DNA from: Thermoplasmatales archaeon SW_10_69_26
GTDB taxonomy: Archaea > Thermoplasmatota > SW-10-69-26
DNA length: 64,000 nucleotides
NCBI GenBank assembly: GCA_003009755.1
Contig: PXUB01000017.1
Coordinates: forward strand, 1 to 64,000
Direction of reading: 5' to 3'
A program made the position numbers and the translations under genes. The notes under the pieces were generated by a model, which was not told the DNA's origin, searched no databases, and saw nothing but the letters and a program-made list of their open reading frames with translations. Of this stretch, positions 8,472-16,234 are shown piece after piece; the stretch's first letter is position 1, and each line of letters opens with the position of its first letter.

Positions 8472-8837
8472 ATGGTGAACCGCCAGCCTCTTGGTCGCAG
8501 GCGCCGTTGCCGGCCCGTAGACGCCGACACCGCTGCGGCCATCGAGGACTTCAACCGGGCGGCCGCCCAGCGCTACGGGGATCGCCTCGACCAGGTGATC
8601 CTGTACGGGTCACACGCTCGGGGTGAGGCCCACGAAGGCTCGGACGTGGACCTGCTCTTGGTGCTCGAGGGCGATGTCCAGCCCGGTCGGGAGATCGACG
8701 CGTTGGCTGACCCGATCGGGGAGATCTTGACCGAGCACGGCGTCCTGTTGAGCGTCCTCCCGGTCTCGGTGGAGGACTACGAGACGCGGGAGAGCCCGTT
8801 GCTCATCAACGCCCGCCGGGACGGGGTTCCCGCATGA
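8472..8837 (+). CDS. MNT-type nucleotidyltransferase (antitoxin of HEPN pair)
   Basis: A 121-residue protein of the minimal nucleotidyltransferase family. The catalytic signature is complete: ILYGSHARGEAHEGSDVDLL, that is GS followed by a DxD pair that binds two metal ions. In characterised HEPN/MNT pairs the MNT protein neutralises the HEPN RNase toxin, in some cases by adding AMP to it. The ATG at 8472 is preferred; an in-frame ATG 45 nt upstream would add residues encoded by repeat sequence. The stop overlaps the start of the HEPN gene (ATGA), as in an operon. The partner is frameshifted, so the pair may be inactive or the antitoxin may be left alone. Confidence 0.85.
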   Translation: MVNRQPLGRRRRCRPVDADTAAAIEDFNRAAAQRYGDRLDQVILYGSHARGEAHEGSDVDLLLVLEGDVQPGREIDALADPIGEILTEHGVLLSVLPVSVEDYETRESPLLINARRDGVPA

Positions 8838-9207
8838 GCGAGGTCCAGGCCCTGCTCTCGAAGGCTGACGCTACCTCGAGAGCGCCCGGCTGCTCCTCGA
8901 GTCGGGCGATCCGGACTCGTGCGTCTCGCGGGCCTACGCGATGTACTATGCGGCTGAAGCCGCGCTTCTCGAGCAGGGACGGACGTACGACACGCACAAG
9001 GGCCTGATCTCGGGGTTCGGTCAGCACCTCGTCCAGGAAGGCCCGTTCGCTCCGGATCTCGGTCGGGATCTGGCGTGGGCAAGCCAGAAGCGGGACATGG
9101 GGGACTACGATGCTCGCCCGGTCCCCGGCGAGGAGGCCGAGGAGGTCGCCGAGAGGGCGGAGACGTTCGTGGCCGCCATCCGTGAACACCTCGCGAACGA
9201 CGGGTGA
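8834..9207 (+). pseudogene. HEPN-domain toxin gene with a frameshift
   Basis: The ATG at 8834 overlaps the MNT stop and starts MSEVQALLSKAD. The frame then needs one extra base near 8870 (GAC, GC, TAC) to continue as YLESARLLLESGDPDSCVSR, AYAMYYAAEAALLEQG and on to the end. From 8941 the frame is open (88 residues, starting MYYAAEAAL) to the TGA at 9207. The shape matches small HEPN proteins encoded next to MNT genes (an SRAYYAM-like motif, then HKGLISGFGQHL). The motif also seems one Tyr codon shorter than usual (SRAYAMYYAA). A one-base deletion or a sequencing error would explain the break. An intact protein would be about 124 residues. Confidence 0.8.
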
Positions 9208-9282
9208 CTTCCCTCCGCCCAGCACCGGTTGGAACCCGCCACCCCCGACCTCTCCTCTCGGCCGTCAACTCGATCCGTTCCC

Positions 9283-9364
9283 GCCTCTGTGGGATCCTCT
9301 GCGTCTCTGTGCCTCTGTGGTCGGGTTCGCCGCTCTGCGCCCTCCGCTTCCTCCGCGCCCTCTA
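9283..9364 (+). repeat. CTCTGTG-rich dispersed repeat, copy 3
   Basis: Contains GTCTCTGTGCCTCTGTGG, then TCGGGTTCGCCGCTCTGCGC and a CTTCCTCCGCGCCCTC tail. It is the best match to the inverted copy at 6655-6745. It lies between the HEPN gene and the desaturase fragment and touches the end of the latter. Confidence 0.65.
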
Positions 9365-9571
9365 GGCTTCCACGGCGTCGGGCCGGTGCACGTCCCAGAC
9401 CAAGCCGACCTTCTCGAGGGCGTCGATGACCCACTTGCCGGGGTCGACCTGCCACCAGTCGTGGCCGAGGTAGGCCGAGGTGGGGAAGGCGTGGTGGTTG
9501 TTGTGCCAGCCCTCGCCGAAGCCGAGCAGGGCCACGATCGGGTTGTTGCGGGCTTCGTCCTCGGTGTCGTA
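9362..9571 (-). pseudogene. C-terminal fragment of fatty-acid desaturase
   Basis: Seventy codons ending in TAG encode YDTEDEARNNPIVALLGFG, EGWHNNHHAFPTS and a tail GLVWDVHRPDAVEA. This is the last quarter of the desaturase at 22444-23358 (HDTEDEARNNPIVALLGFG, EGWHNNHHAYPTS, GLVWNVHRP). The DNA is nearly identical over 9489-9570. Only the third histidine box (HNNHH) is present; the first two and the membrane helices are missing. Upstream of 9571 the similarity stops at the promoter region of the next gene. It is a dead fragment from a duplicated or once tandem desaturase gene. Confidence 0.85.
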
Positions 9572-9604
9572 GGGGGGTGCCCCCGTCGTCTCGGCTGGGA
9601 GGCG

Positions 9605-9617
9605 TGAAGATTCTTCA
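9605..9617. promoter_or_regulatory. palindrome upstream of Lrp-RCK gene
   Basis: TGAAGATTCTTCA is a perfect 6-1-6 palindrome centred 30 nt before the ATG at 9641, where the TATA box should be. Lrp-type regulators often bind palindromes and control their own genes, so an autoregulatory operator is likely but unproven. Confidence 0.45.
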
Positions 9618-9640
9618 AGCCGTCCGTCGGTTGGCCCACG

Positions 9641-10378
9641 ATGCCCGCACGCCTGGACGAGGTCGACAAGCGGATCCTCTACCACCTCGTTAAGGACGCC
9701 CGCAACACCAGCGCGCCCCAGATCGCCGAGGAGGTCAACGTGAGCTCGGCCACGATCCGGAACCGGATCGACCAGCTCGAGGATGAGGGCATCCTCGAAG
9801 GCTACCATGCCCGGATCGACTACGAGCGCGTGGAGGGCCGGTTGACCAACCTCTTCGTGTGCACCGTTCCCGTCGCCGAGCGCGAGCGCCTGGCCCAGCA
9901 GGTGCTCGACGTGCCCGGCGTCGTCCACGTCCGTGAGCTGATGACCGGCCAAGGGAATCTCCATATCAAAGGGGTCGGGGAGGACATGGGTGACGTCAGC
10001 CGCATCGGGCGCAAGCTGACGAACCTCGGTGTGGAGATCCAGGACGAGCACCTGGTCCAGCGCGAGCACCAGCGCCCCTACCGGTCCTTCGGGCCGGGAA
10101 GGGAGGTGGATCGAAGCGGAATCGCGGACTTCGTGAGCCTGGCTGGGGGGGCCGAGGTCCTCGAGGTGGCGGTGAAGGACGGCGCTCGCCTTGCAGGCCG
10201 GACGCTCAAGGAGGCCAACGCTGAGGGGCTGCTGGATCCCAGCGTCCTCGTGATCGGGATCGAACGCGGTGACGAGACGCTCACCCCGCGAGGCGACACG
10301 CAGGTCCGCGGGGACGACTTGGTCACGATCTTCTCGAGGCGCGGCATCGACGACGACATGCTCGCTGCTTTCGGCTGA
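9641..10378 (+). CDS. Lrp/AsnC-type regulator fused to an RCK_C (TrkA-C) domain
   Basis: A 245-residue protein. Residues 1-60 form an AsnC-type helix-turn-helix (LDEVDKRILYHLVKDARN, then AEEVNVSSATIRNRIDQLED). Residues 65-145 form an Lrp-like ligand-binding region (FVCTVPVAERERLAQQVLDV, then a GVVHVRELMTG strand). Residues 160-245 match the TrkA C-terminal domain (LAGRTLKEANAEGLLDPSVL, then LTPRGDTQVRGDDLVTIFSR), which binds small ligands in potassium-channel regulators. A DNA-binding protein with such a domain next to trkH and trkA suggests control of potassium uptake genes. It converges with the universal stress protein gene, leaving 8 bp between them. ATG start with a palindrome at the promoter. 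Confidence 0.88.
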   Translation: MPARLDEVDKRILYHLVKDARNTSAPQIAEEVNVSSATIRNRIDQLEDEGILEGYHARIDYERVEGRLTNLFVCTVPVAERERLAQQVLDVPGVVHVRELMTGQGNLHIKGVGEDMGDVSRIGRKLTNLGVEIQDEHLVQREHQRPYRSFGPGREVDRSGIADFVSLAGGAEVLEVAVKDGARLAGRTLKEANAEGLLDPSVLVIGIERGDETLTPRGDTQVRGDDLVTIFSRRGIDDDMLAAFG

Positions 10379-10386
10379 GGATGGCG

Positions 10387-11289
10387 CTAACTGAGCTGCC
10401 CCTCGTGGACCACGAAGCTCCAACCTGGAGCCTTCCGCCGGACACGCCTCGAGGTCGATCCGTAAACCAAGCGCTTCAACCGGCCCGTCGTAGGCGCCCC
10501 GACGACGAGGCTTCCATCATCTCGCCCCTGCCGAAGGAGCGCCTCGGCGACGTCGTCCTCCTCGAAGACCTCCGCCCGAATATCGACGTCCGCGTCCTGT
10601 AACACTGCGACCTCCTCCCGAAGGCGGGACAGCTCCTCGTCCCATTCCCCGCCGCCGGCCTCCGAGTCGATGACGTGCACCATCGAGGCCCGCAGATCCC
10701 AAGCCTTCCCGAGGACCCCAGCGAACCAGTGAACCGCCTCTCGGTGGGGTCCCCCCGCCAGCCCCGCGGTGACCCCGGAGGGCCGCTCGGAGACCGGAGG
10801 CGGGCTGTAAACCACCGAACGGGACCCAAGGGACGCCATGATCTCCTCGGCGACATCCTCGGGGATCGCGCCACCTGGGCTGGTCGGTTGCTGGCCCGGC
10901 AGCAGGACGAGACGCGCGTCGTGCTCCGCGGCACCCTGGACGACGAGCGAGGACAAACTGTGGCCAAGCCGCACGACTCCGTCGATCTGCTGGGTCCGAC
11001 CCTCGGCCCGATCGACCACCGCCTCGACCGCCTCCCGATGAGGTCCAACGATCTGGGGGTCCGAGTCGTCGAGTGGCGTCCCGTCGGGGACGACCGCAGG
11101 ACGTAGCAGCAACAGCTCGATGTCCAGCGCCTCCGCTATATCTAGCCCCAGCCGCAGATCGACCTCGAAGGACCGCTGTTCCGGGAACACCTGCAGGATC
11201 GGCCCCGCCGCGGGATCCTCGCCGTGGGCCCGAGCGGCATCGAAGAGCCGTTCCCGCAACGGCTCCAGGTCGTTGGCCACCTCGTTCAT
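10387..11289 (-). CDS. tandem universal stress protein (UspA-like)
   Basis: A 300-residue protein made of two UspA-type alpha/beta domains. The second keeps the nucleotide-loop pattern best (LVVGAPTTGRLKRLVYGSTS, then RRVRRKAPGWSFVV), like the G-2x-G-9x-G(S/T) ATP-binding motif. The first half (ALDIELLLLRPAVVPDGTPL and EHDARLVLLPGQQ) lacks a clear ATP loop. Such proteins bind ATP or other ligands and act in stress responses, often next to ion transporters. Here it lies between the Lrp-RCK regulator and trkH. AGGTGA stands 5 nt before the ATG, a good ribosome binding site. ATAAT-like bases near 11327-11336 may be the promoter. Confidence 0.85.
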   Translation of the reverse strand: MNEVANDLEPLRERLFDAARAHGEDPAAGPILQVFPEQRSFEVDLRLGLDIAEALDIELLLLRPAVVPDGTPLDDSDPQIVGPHREAVEAVVDRAEGRTQQIDGVVRLGHSLSSLVVQGAAEHDARLVLLPGQQPTSPGGAIPEDVAEEIMASLGSRSVVYSPPPVSERPSGVTAGLAGGPHREAVHWFAGVLGKAWDLRASMVHVIDSEAGGGEWDEELSRLREEVAVLQDADVDIRAEVFEEDDVAEALLRQGRDDGSLVVGAPTTGRLKRLVYGSTSRRVRRKAPGWSFVVHEGQLS

Positions 11290-11636
11290 CGACTCACCTT
11301 CTCCGTCACGAAGAAAAGGGGGCTTCTCATTATCCTTCCGTTACTCTGACCCCTCACATTTTAGTGTATCAGTAGTTTCAGGGGGTGTCTGGTGAGAGCT
11401 GGGCTCTGAGGTGACCGCGAACTGACTCTCCCGCTGCCTTGGGGAATTACGCTGACGCTTGCCCTCTACCTCGCACTGCTGGTCTCCACCGGGCACGTCA
11501 GGCGCGTCGCCGGCGACCTCCAGGGACACCCCAGCCAACGCCACCCCACCCACGAGAGGACCACGGGGAGTCGGGTGCCTGAGAAGGAAAGCCCGACTTG
11601 TCGGGGAGACGAACCCGTCCCTGGGAGGTGCCCGCC
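11290..11636. other. intergenic region between usp and trkH
   Basis: About 350 bp. It carries an A/T-rich stretch near 11350-11380 (CACATTTTAGTGTATCAGTA), a possible promoter for either divergent gene. A reading frame from about 11416 looks protein-like (TLTLALYLALLVSTGHVRR) but has no start codon, so it is not called. Confidence 0.4.
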
Positions 11637-13265
11637 GTGACGCGCTCCTCGAAGCGTCAGGCGGGCGGACGGCTCGCCACCCTGAAGACGGTCATCCGCG
11701 ACGTTGGCGCCCTCCAGATCCTCGTCGGCGCGCTGATGAGCCTACCCCTCCTCGTATCGTTACTCTATCGCGAGTGGTACAGCGCGCTTGCGTTCCTGGT
11801 CGGCGGAGCCCTCGCCTCGCTGATGGGGGCCCTGGCCTACGGGCTTTGCGAGAGCGCGCGCGAACCCACGAAGGCGGACTCGATGACGATCGCCGCCGCG
11901 GGATGGCTGACGACGGCCGTGTTCGGAGCTGTCCCGTTCGTTGTCGCCGCTTACGCGACCCCGCACTCCGTGCTCGCCGGATTCGTTCCGGCGGGCGCCG
12001 ACTACAGTTCGAGCCTGTTGAACTTCCGTGACCCGCTGCACGCGCTCTTCGAGAGCATGAGCGGCTACACGACGACGGGGTTGACGATGAGCGTGCACGA
12101 ACCGTCCGTCGGTCACGGCTTCCTGTGGTATCGATCCCAGATGCAGTGGGTTGGCGGCGCCGGCATGATCGTCCTCTCGCTGGCGATCTTGCGACAGCCC
12201 CACGGCCCCGCGGGCCGGTCGCTGTACCAGTCCGAGGCCCGCAGCACGCGACTTCGGCCCAGCATCGCGAGCACGGCACAGGCGATCTGGAAGATCTATC
12301 TGGGCCTGACGCTGCTCGTGGCCGTCTACCTGACCGGCGTGCTGCTCGTCGCCAACCCAGGCTACGGGCTCGAGAACACGGTCTTCGATGCCCTCAACCA
12401 TGCGATGACGGGCCAGTCCACGGGTGGATTCAGCACCCTGGACGACTCGATCGCCGGCTACGGTTCCTACCTGATCGAGATGCTCCACGTTCCGGCGATG
12501 GTGACGGGCGCCGTCGCGATCCCCGTCTACTACGCGGCCTCCACGAAACGGAGCCTCCGGCCGATCCTCGAGGACCCCCAGGTCCGCCTTCTCGCCGTCA
12601 GCTGCCTGGTCGGCGTCGCCATCCTCTCGTTGTTCCTCACCGGGTTCGTGGGCTTGCCCTACACCGGCGACCTCACCAGCTGGCTGGCGGACGTCCTCGG
12701 CGGCCAAGCCTTCCGAGACGGGGTCTTCCAGTACATCAGCGCAGCGACCACGACCGGGTGGCAGACCTCCGCCATCGGGGATTGGCCCCCCGGCGCGGTC
12801 TTGTTCATCGTGATCGGTGCCATGCTGGCCGGCGGTTCCGCAGGTGCCACCGTCGGCGGCATCAAGCTCAGCCGGATCTACGTCCTGTTTCGCGGGATCG
12901 CGGCGGAGATCACGGATATCTTCCTGCCCGAACACGCGCTCGAGAGCCTTCGGGTCGGCCAGATCCGCCTCTCCGAGGAAGAGGCCAACGTGGAGATCCG
13001 GGCCGCGGCCGTGTTCACGTTCCTCTACCTGATCGTGCTCGCCATCTCCCTGTTCGTGCTCCTCTGGGTCCTTCCCCCGCAGTACTCGTTGGCCGACGCC
13101 ATCTTCGAGGTCGCCACGGCCCAGGGCACCGTCGGCCTATCCGCGGGGATCACTGCCCCCTCGATGCCCACCACTGTCGAGGTCCTCTTCATCGTGCAGA
13201 TGTGGATGGGCCGATTGGAGATCATCCCCGTCCTCGTGTTCGTCCGGAACCTCGCCAGGAGCTGA
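11637..13265 (+). CDS. trkH: TrkH-type potassium uptake channel subunit
   Basis: A 542-residue membrane protein that carries K+ inward with the TrkA regulatory subunit. The four pore loops of the TrkH/KtrB family can be read in order: SGYTTTGLT, TGQSTGGFST, SAATTTGWQT and AQGTVGLSAG, each with the filter glycine. About ten hydrophobic segments surround them. GTG at 11637 is chosen because GGGAGGTG lies about 10 nt upstream. It is followed after 73 bp by trkA, so the two form an operon. The position beside the Lrp-RCK fusion and a Usp gene suggests a potassium homeostasis cluster, which matters for an organism with an acidic, salt-adapted proteome. Confidence 0.95.
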   Translation: MTRSSKRQAGGRLATLKTVIRDVGALQILVGALMSLPLLVSLLYREWYSALAFLVGGALASLMGALAYGLCESAREPTKADSMTIAAAGWLTTAVFGAVPFVVAAYATPHSVLAGFVPAGADYSSSLLNFRDPLHALFESMSGYTTTGLTMSVHEPSVGHGFLWYRSQMQWVGGAGMIVLSLAILRQPHGPAGRSLYQSEARSTRLRPSIASTAQAIWKIYLGLTLLVAVYLTGVLLVANPGYGLENTVFDALNHAMTGQSTGGFSTLDDSIAGYGSYLIEMLHVPAMVTGAVAIPVYYAASTKRSLRPILEDPQVRLLAVSCLVGVAILSLFLTGFVGLPYTGDLTSWLADVLGGQAFRDGVFQYISAATTTGWQTSAIGDWPPGAVLFIVIGAMLAGGSAGATVGGIKLSRIYVLFRGIAAEITDIFLPEHALESLRVGQIRLSEEEANVEIRAAAVFTFLYLIVLAISLFVLLWVLPPQYSLADAIFEVATAQGTVGLSAGITAPSMPTTVEVLFIVQMWMGRLEIIPVLVFVRNLARS

Positions 13266-13338
13266 GAACGATGCCGAACGACGATCAAGCCCGCAACACC
13301 GCAAGCGAGAACGGCCAAGCGCATATCAGGGAGACGCC

Positions 13339-14037
13339 ATGTACCTGATCGTGGTCGGGGGTGGCCGAACGGCCAGAGCCATCCTGGAGCTCGCGATCCC
13401 GGACGGACACGACGTGGTCGCGATCGAGAAGGATCCCCAGCTCGCCGAGGAGCTGGAGGTCTACTACGACTGCATGGTGATCAACGCCGATGCGACATCG
13501 GCGGCGATCCTCGAGGAAGCCGGCGTCCGGGAGGCCGACGCGCTCATAGCCACGACCGCCGACGAGTCGGTGAACTTGATGGCCTGTATGTTCGCCAGGA
13601 AGTTCGGGGTGGACACGCTCGTCAGCTCCGTCACCGACCCCGAGCACATCGAGCTGTTCCGGGGGCTCGGCGTCGAGGTGACCGAGAGCCCCCACCGCTT
13701 GAATGGGCGCTACCTGTACCGGTCGGTCGACCGTCCCGCCGTCGAGGGAGTGATGGAGATCGCCGACACGGCGGAGATCCTCGAGATCGAGATCGAGGAG
13801 CAGGCGCCGATCGCGGGCCTCACGATCGACACGGCCAGCAAGAGGGGGTTCCTCACCGACCAATCCGTCGTGATCGCCGTGGTCCGCGACGGCGACCTCC
13901 ACATCCCGCGAGGGGATACCCGTCTGGACGCCGGAGACACGATCTCGCTGCTCAGACGACGCGGCCACTCCGCGGAGGCCGAGGCCGCCTTCACCGCCAA
14001 CGGCGGCACCGACACCGCGTCCGATACGACGAGCTGA
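13339..14037 (+). CDS. trkA: TrkA-type potassium channel regulator (RCK_N + RCK_C)
   Basis: A 232-residue cytoplasmic protein that gates TrkH. Residues 1-120 are an RCK_N (Rossmann) domain: MYLIVVGGGRTARAILELA binds NAD(H) or ATP, EKDP ends the second strand, and DATSAAILEEAGVREADALI follows. Residues about 135-218 are an RCK_C domain (APIAGLTIDTASKRGF, then IPRGDTRLDAGDTISLL). The length is that of a single-unit archaeal TrkA, half that of E. coli TrkA. It is transcribed with trkH. The last 15 residues are a low-complexity tail rich in T, D and S. Confidence 0.93.
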   Translation: MYLIVVGGGRTARAILELAIPDGHDVVAIEKDPQLAEELEVYYDCMVINADATSAAILEEAGVREADALIATTADESVNLMACMFARKFGVDTLVSSVTDPEHIELFRGLGVEVTESPHRLNGRYLYRSVDRPAVEGVMEIADTAEILEIEIEEQAPIAGLTIDTASKRGFLTDQSVVIAVVRDGDLHIPRGDTRLDAGDTISLLRRRGHSAEAEAAFTANGGTDTASDTTS

Positions 14038-14040
14038 CCG

Positions 14041-14370
14041 CTGGAGGTCTACGATCGGATCCAGGCCACCGGCAGCGAGCACTGGCTCGAGCGGGCGCCG
14101 GAGGGCGGCATGTTCGTGTGCGTGAAGTCCCGGCTCTCGGGGCGGATCTTCCGCTAACCGTTCGGCTACTACGACAGCATCGTGCGGCTGCTGCGCTGGG
14201 AGTACAAGCAAGAGCAGCGGGAGAAGCGCTGGGCGACGTTCGAGCGGCTGGGCGAGGACAGCCGCGCGAACCTCAGCGAGGACGCGATCTGCCCCGAGCC
14301 GCTCGACGAAGACGATGCGTGGGGCACCTACACCGGCAAGCCGCGCGTGGCGACGCCGGCGCGGGAGTAG
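14041..14370 (+). pseudogene. decayed gene of unknown family with in-frame TAA
   Basis: One frame reads LEVYDRIQATGSEHWLERAP, then GGMFVCVKSRLSGRIFR, then TAA at 14155-14157, then PFGYYDSIVRLLRWEYKQEQ and RWATFERLGEDSRANL to a TAG at 14370. The frame directly follows the trkA stop with no start codon, so the 5' end is missing as well. Codon use is GC-rich like the chromosome. The part after 14182 (62 residues) could be translated alone but is probably dead. No family is recognised. It marks the left edge of the accessory island. Confidence 0.65.
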
Positions 14371-14472
14371 GCGTGTGGCAGCGGTCGCGCTGTGGGGCGG
14401 GTGTCCCCGGCTACCCGTCCGCCGCCTACAGCCTTCCTCCGACCCCGGCTATCCGCTATCAAAGGCGGTAAC

Positions 14473-14480
14473 GGTTAACC
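14473..14480 (+). promoter_or_regulatory. TATA-like element of clamp gene
   Basis: GGTTAACC centred 28 nt before the ATG at 14505, as expected for a leaderless archaeal transcript. Confidence 0.45.
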
Positions 14481-14504
14481 CCCGCGCTCGCTTCATGGTA
14501 CTCG

Positions 14505-15278
14505 ATGGCGCAGGTGGTGGTTGCGGACTCGAACGCGCTCCGAGCCCTACTGCACGCTTTCCCGGGCGGCGAGGAAGTGTTTCATCCTCTCCAGCTTCGA
14601 GCAGATGACCAGGGACTAACGATCGCTGCGACGCAGAAGGCCGGCTCCTTCATGGCGAAACTCGAAATTGATGGAAGCGGCCTGGAACGTCAGCCCGCGA
14701 CGACAGCGGAGATGAGTCTCCTCCCTGACCAGTTCAAGTCGGTTCTTCAACCAACAAAATCCCAGTCCTTCTCTCAGGGCGACATCCGCGCCACCTTCGA
14801 TCTAGACGGAAACCGGATGCGGGTGAAGCTGGAAAGTGATGAACATCCGAGGGTGATTCGCCGGACAATCACGGCCGCCTCAGGCGGAAAACTACATTTC
14901 GAGAACCTTCCAGGCTTCGATGACGCTGCCCAAGCCCCAGATTTGGACCCGGTCATCCTGAACGAAGCAAGTGATCTCTTCCTTGCCACCGATGATGTGG
15001 ATCGGGTCCACCTCGAGATCTCTGATGGAAGGTTGGAGTTCGAATCACGGCCCCGCCCAGAAGATGCCGAATGCTTCGAGGAGGGATTGACGACAGAGGG
15101 CGAAGGTTCGACCTTGATCCTGCCGAAGTTCCTGGATGACGCCTCCGCGATCGCGAAGAGGAACACGGGCGTCGGAATCGCGTCCAGCGAACTTCGCGTT
15201 ATCGAGCGAGGACCGGTCCGTTTCCGATATAATCTGACGTGCGGTTCAGCGACCTACTGGGTGGGGCCTTCTCTGTAG
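14505..15278 (+). CDS. divergent PCNA-like sliding clamp
   Basis: A 257-residue protein with the layout of archaeal PCNA (about 245-250 residues): two similar halves of beta strands and amphipathic helices. N-terminal half: residues 8-60 (DSNALRALLHAFPGGEEVFH, then LRADDQGLTIAATQ) resemble the PCNA opening, and EMSLLPDQFKSVLQPTKSQ fits the strand and helix that start its second module. Second half: LDPVILNEASDLFLATDDVD, then VHLEISDGRLEFESR, and a C terminus FRYNLTCGSATYWVGPSL like the PCNA ending (an EY/F strand, then YLAP). PCNA rings tether polymerases, nucleases and ligases to DNA. Overall conservation looks weak, so this is probably an extra or element-borne clamp and not the cell's main one. 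Visibly less GC-rich than trkA. It converges with the next gene, overlapping by 25 bp. An ATG at 14494 is out of frame. Confidence 0.65.
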   Translation: MAQVVVADSNALRALLHAFPGGEEVFHPLQLRADDQGLTIAATQKAGSFMAKLEIDGSGLERQPATTAEMSLLPDQFKSVLQPTKSQSFSQGDIRATFDLDGNRMRVKLESDEHPRVIRRTITAASGGKLHFENLPGFDDAAQAPDLDPVILNEASDLFLATDDVDRVHLEISDGRLEFESRPRPEDAECFEEGLTTEGEGSTLILPKFLDDASAIAKRNTGVGIASSELRVIERGPVRFRYNLTCGSATYWVGPSL

Positions 15279-16234
15279 CCGAGAGAGGCTTGGAACGTTT
15301 CGGGGATCTCGATCCCTTCCCCGTTTTCCCCGTGGAGTAGCTCGGGGAGAACCAGTTCGTTGATCCCATCGGGAGGGCCATCCCTGAGGGGGAGCTTATC
15401 CTCGATCCAGGAGATGGATTCGAGCTTCCCGAACCCCTCCACCCGTTCTGACTGGTGTAGATCAACGCCATCCGGCATGACCAGAACCAATGGGTCGAAC
15501 TGAGGGTTCACCACGTATGCCGATGCAAATACGCTCCGCCACTCGAAATACGAGGTCACATCTTCTTCAATCGTTCCAGAAACAGGATACTTTCTCCCGA
15601 AATAGGAGGTCCGGTCTATTTTGCTCGGATGGGGGAAGCAGAACCGAGGGTGACCTTTGGGGCCTCCGACGGTCAAGACCTCGCCATGCTCTTCGAGCTC
15701 GTTCACGTAGTTGAGAAGGCCGGAGTAGCTAATCCGGAAGGAGGCGTCCTTACGGAGTCGGTTGTGGAGCTTCTGGATGTATAGTCCGGGATTCTGCTCC
15801 ACGAACTCGGTGACCTTGGCCATGCGGGCTGTCTTCGTTTCCTGCGTCTGGGACGATATGTACTCTTCAAGGCCAGCCTCGACTTCGGCCCATTCGTCGT
15901 CTCGGGCTACACCTGGCTGGACCCGCTCTTGGAGCAAGCTACGGAGATCTCTGGAGGTCCGGTCGATGAGTTCGAATACCGCCTCGATGTCTCCCTCATC
16001 GATGTTTCGGCCCCGTTCAGTCTCGTTCTGAAGATGTTGAACGAGGCCTATCTCATCCTCTGGCCGCTCGGCTTCCTCAACGAACCGCAGGATGGGTTCC
16101 CAGCGCTCTGGTCCGACTCTCTGATCCTGGAAGGCATGTTTGGCGATAGAGAGGAGATGATGGCGGACGTTGGGAGCGTCCTCGGCGAGTTCGCTCGCCT
16201 TCAGGGGGGCGCGAAGATCATGCACTCTCTTCAC
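15254..16234 (-). CDS. unknown protein with central winged-helix-like region
   Basis: A 326-residue protein of unknown family, starting at GTG. The first 140 residues are helical and charged. Residues about 150-215 look like a winged helix: TARMAKVTEFVEQNPGLYIQ, then KLHNRLRKDASFRISYSGLL, then NYVNELEEHGEVLTVGG, with a basic end GPKGHPRFCFPHPSK. The C-terminal 110 residues are mixed (FEWRSVFASAYVVNPQFDPL and VLVMPDGVDLHQ). Its start lies inside the end of the metallopeptidase gene (17-bp overlap), so they form one transcript. It may be a DNA-binding partner or regulator in the island. It is convergent with the clamp-like gene. Function is not assigned. Confidence 0.7.
   Translation of the reverse strand: MKRVHDLRAPLKASELAEDAPNVRHHLLSIAKHAFQDQRVGPERWEPILRFVEEAERPEDEIGLVQHLQNETERGRNIDEGDIEAVFELIDRTSRDLRSLLQERVQPGVARDDEWAEVEAGLEEYISSQTQETKTARMAKVTEFVEQNPGLYIQKLHNRLRKDASFRISYSGLLNYVNELEEHGEVLTVGGPKGHPRFCFPHPSKIDRTSYFGRKYPVSGTIEEDVTSYFEWRSVFASAYVVNPQFDPLVLVMPDGVDLHQSERVEGFGKLESISWIEDKLPLRDGPPDGINELVLPELLHGENGEGIEIPETFQASLGYREGPTQ

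Noticed and set aside
11416-11639. Protein-like hydrophobic frame upstream of trkH
   Set aside because: No start codon in frame and no homology recognised; probably noise or a relic.
13271-13348. 25-residue frame between trkH and trkA
   Set aside because: Too short, no ribosome site, and its end overlaps the trkA start; no evidence that it is translated.
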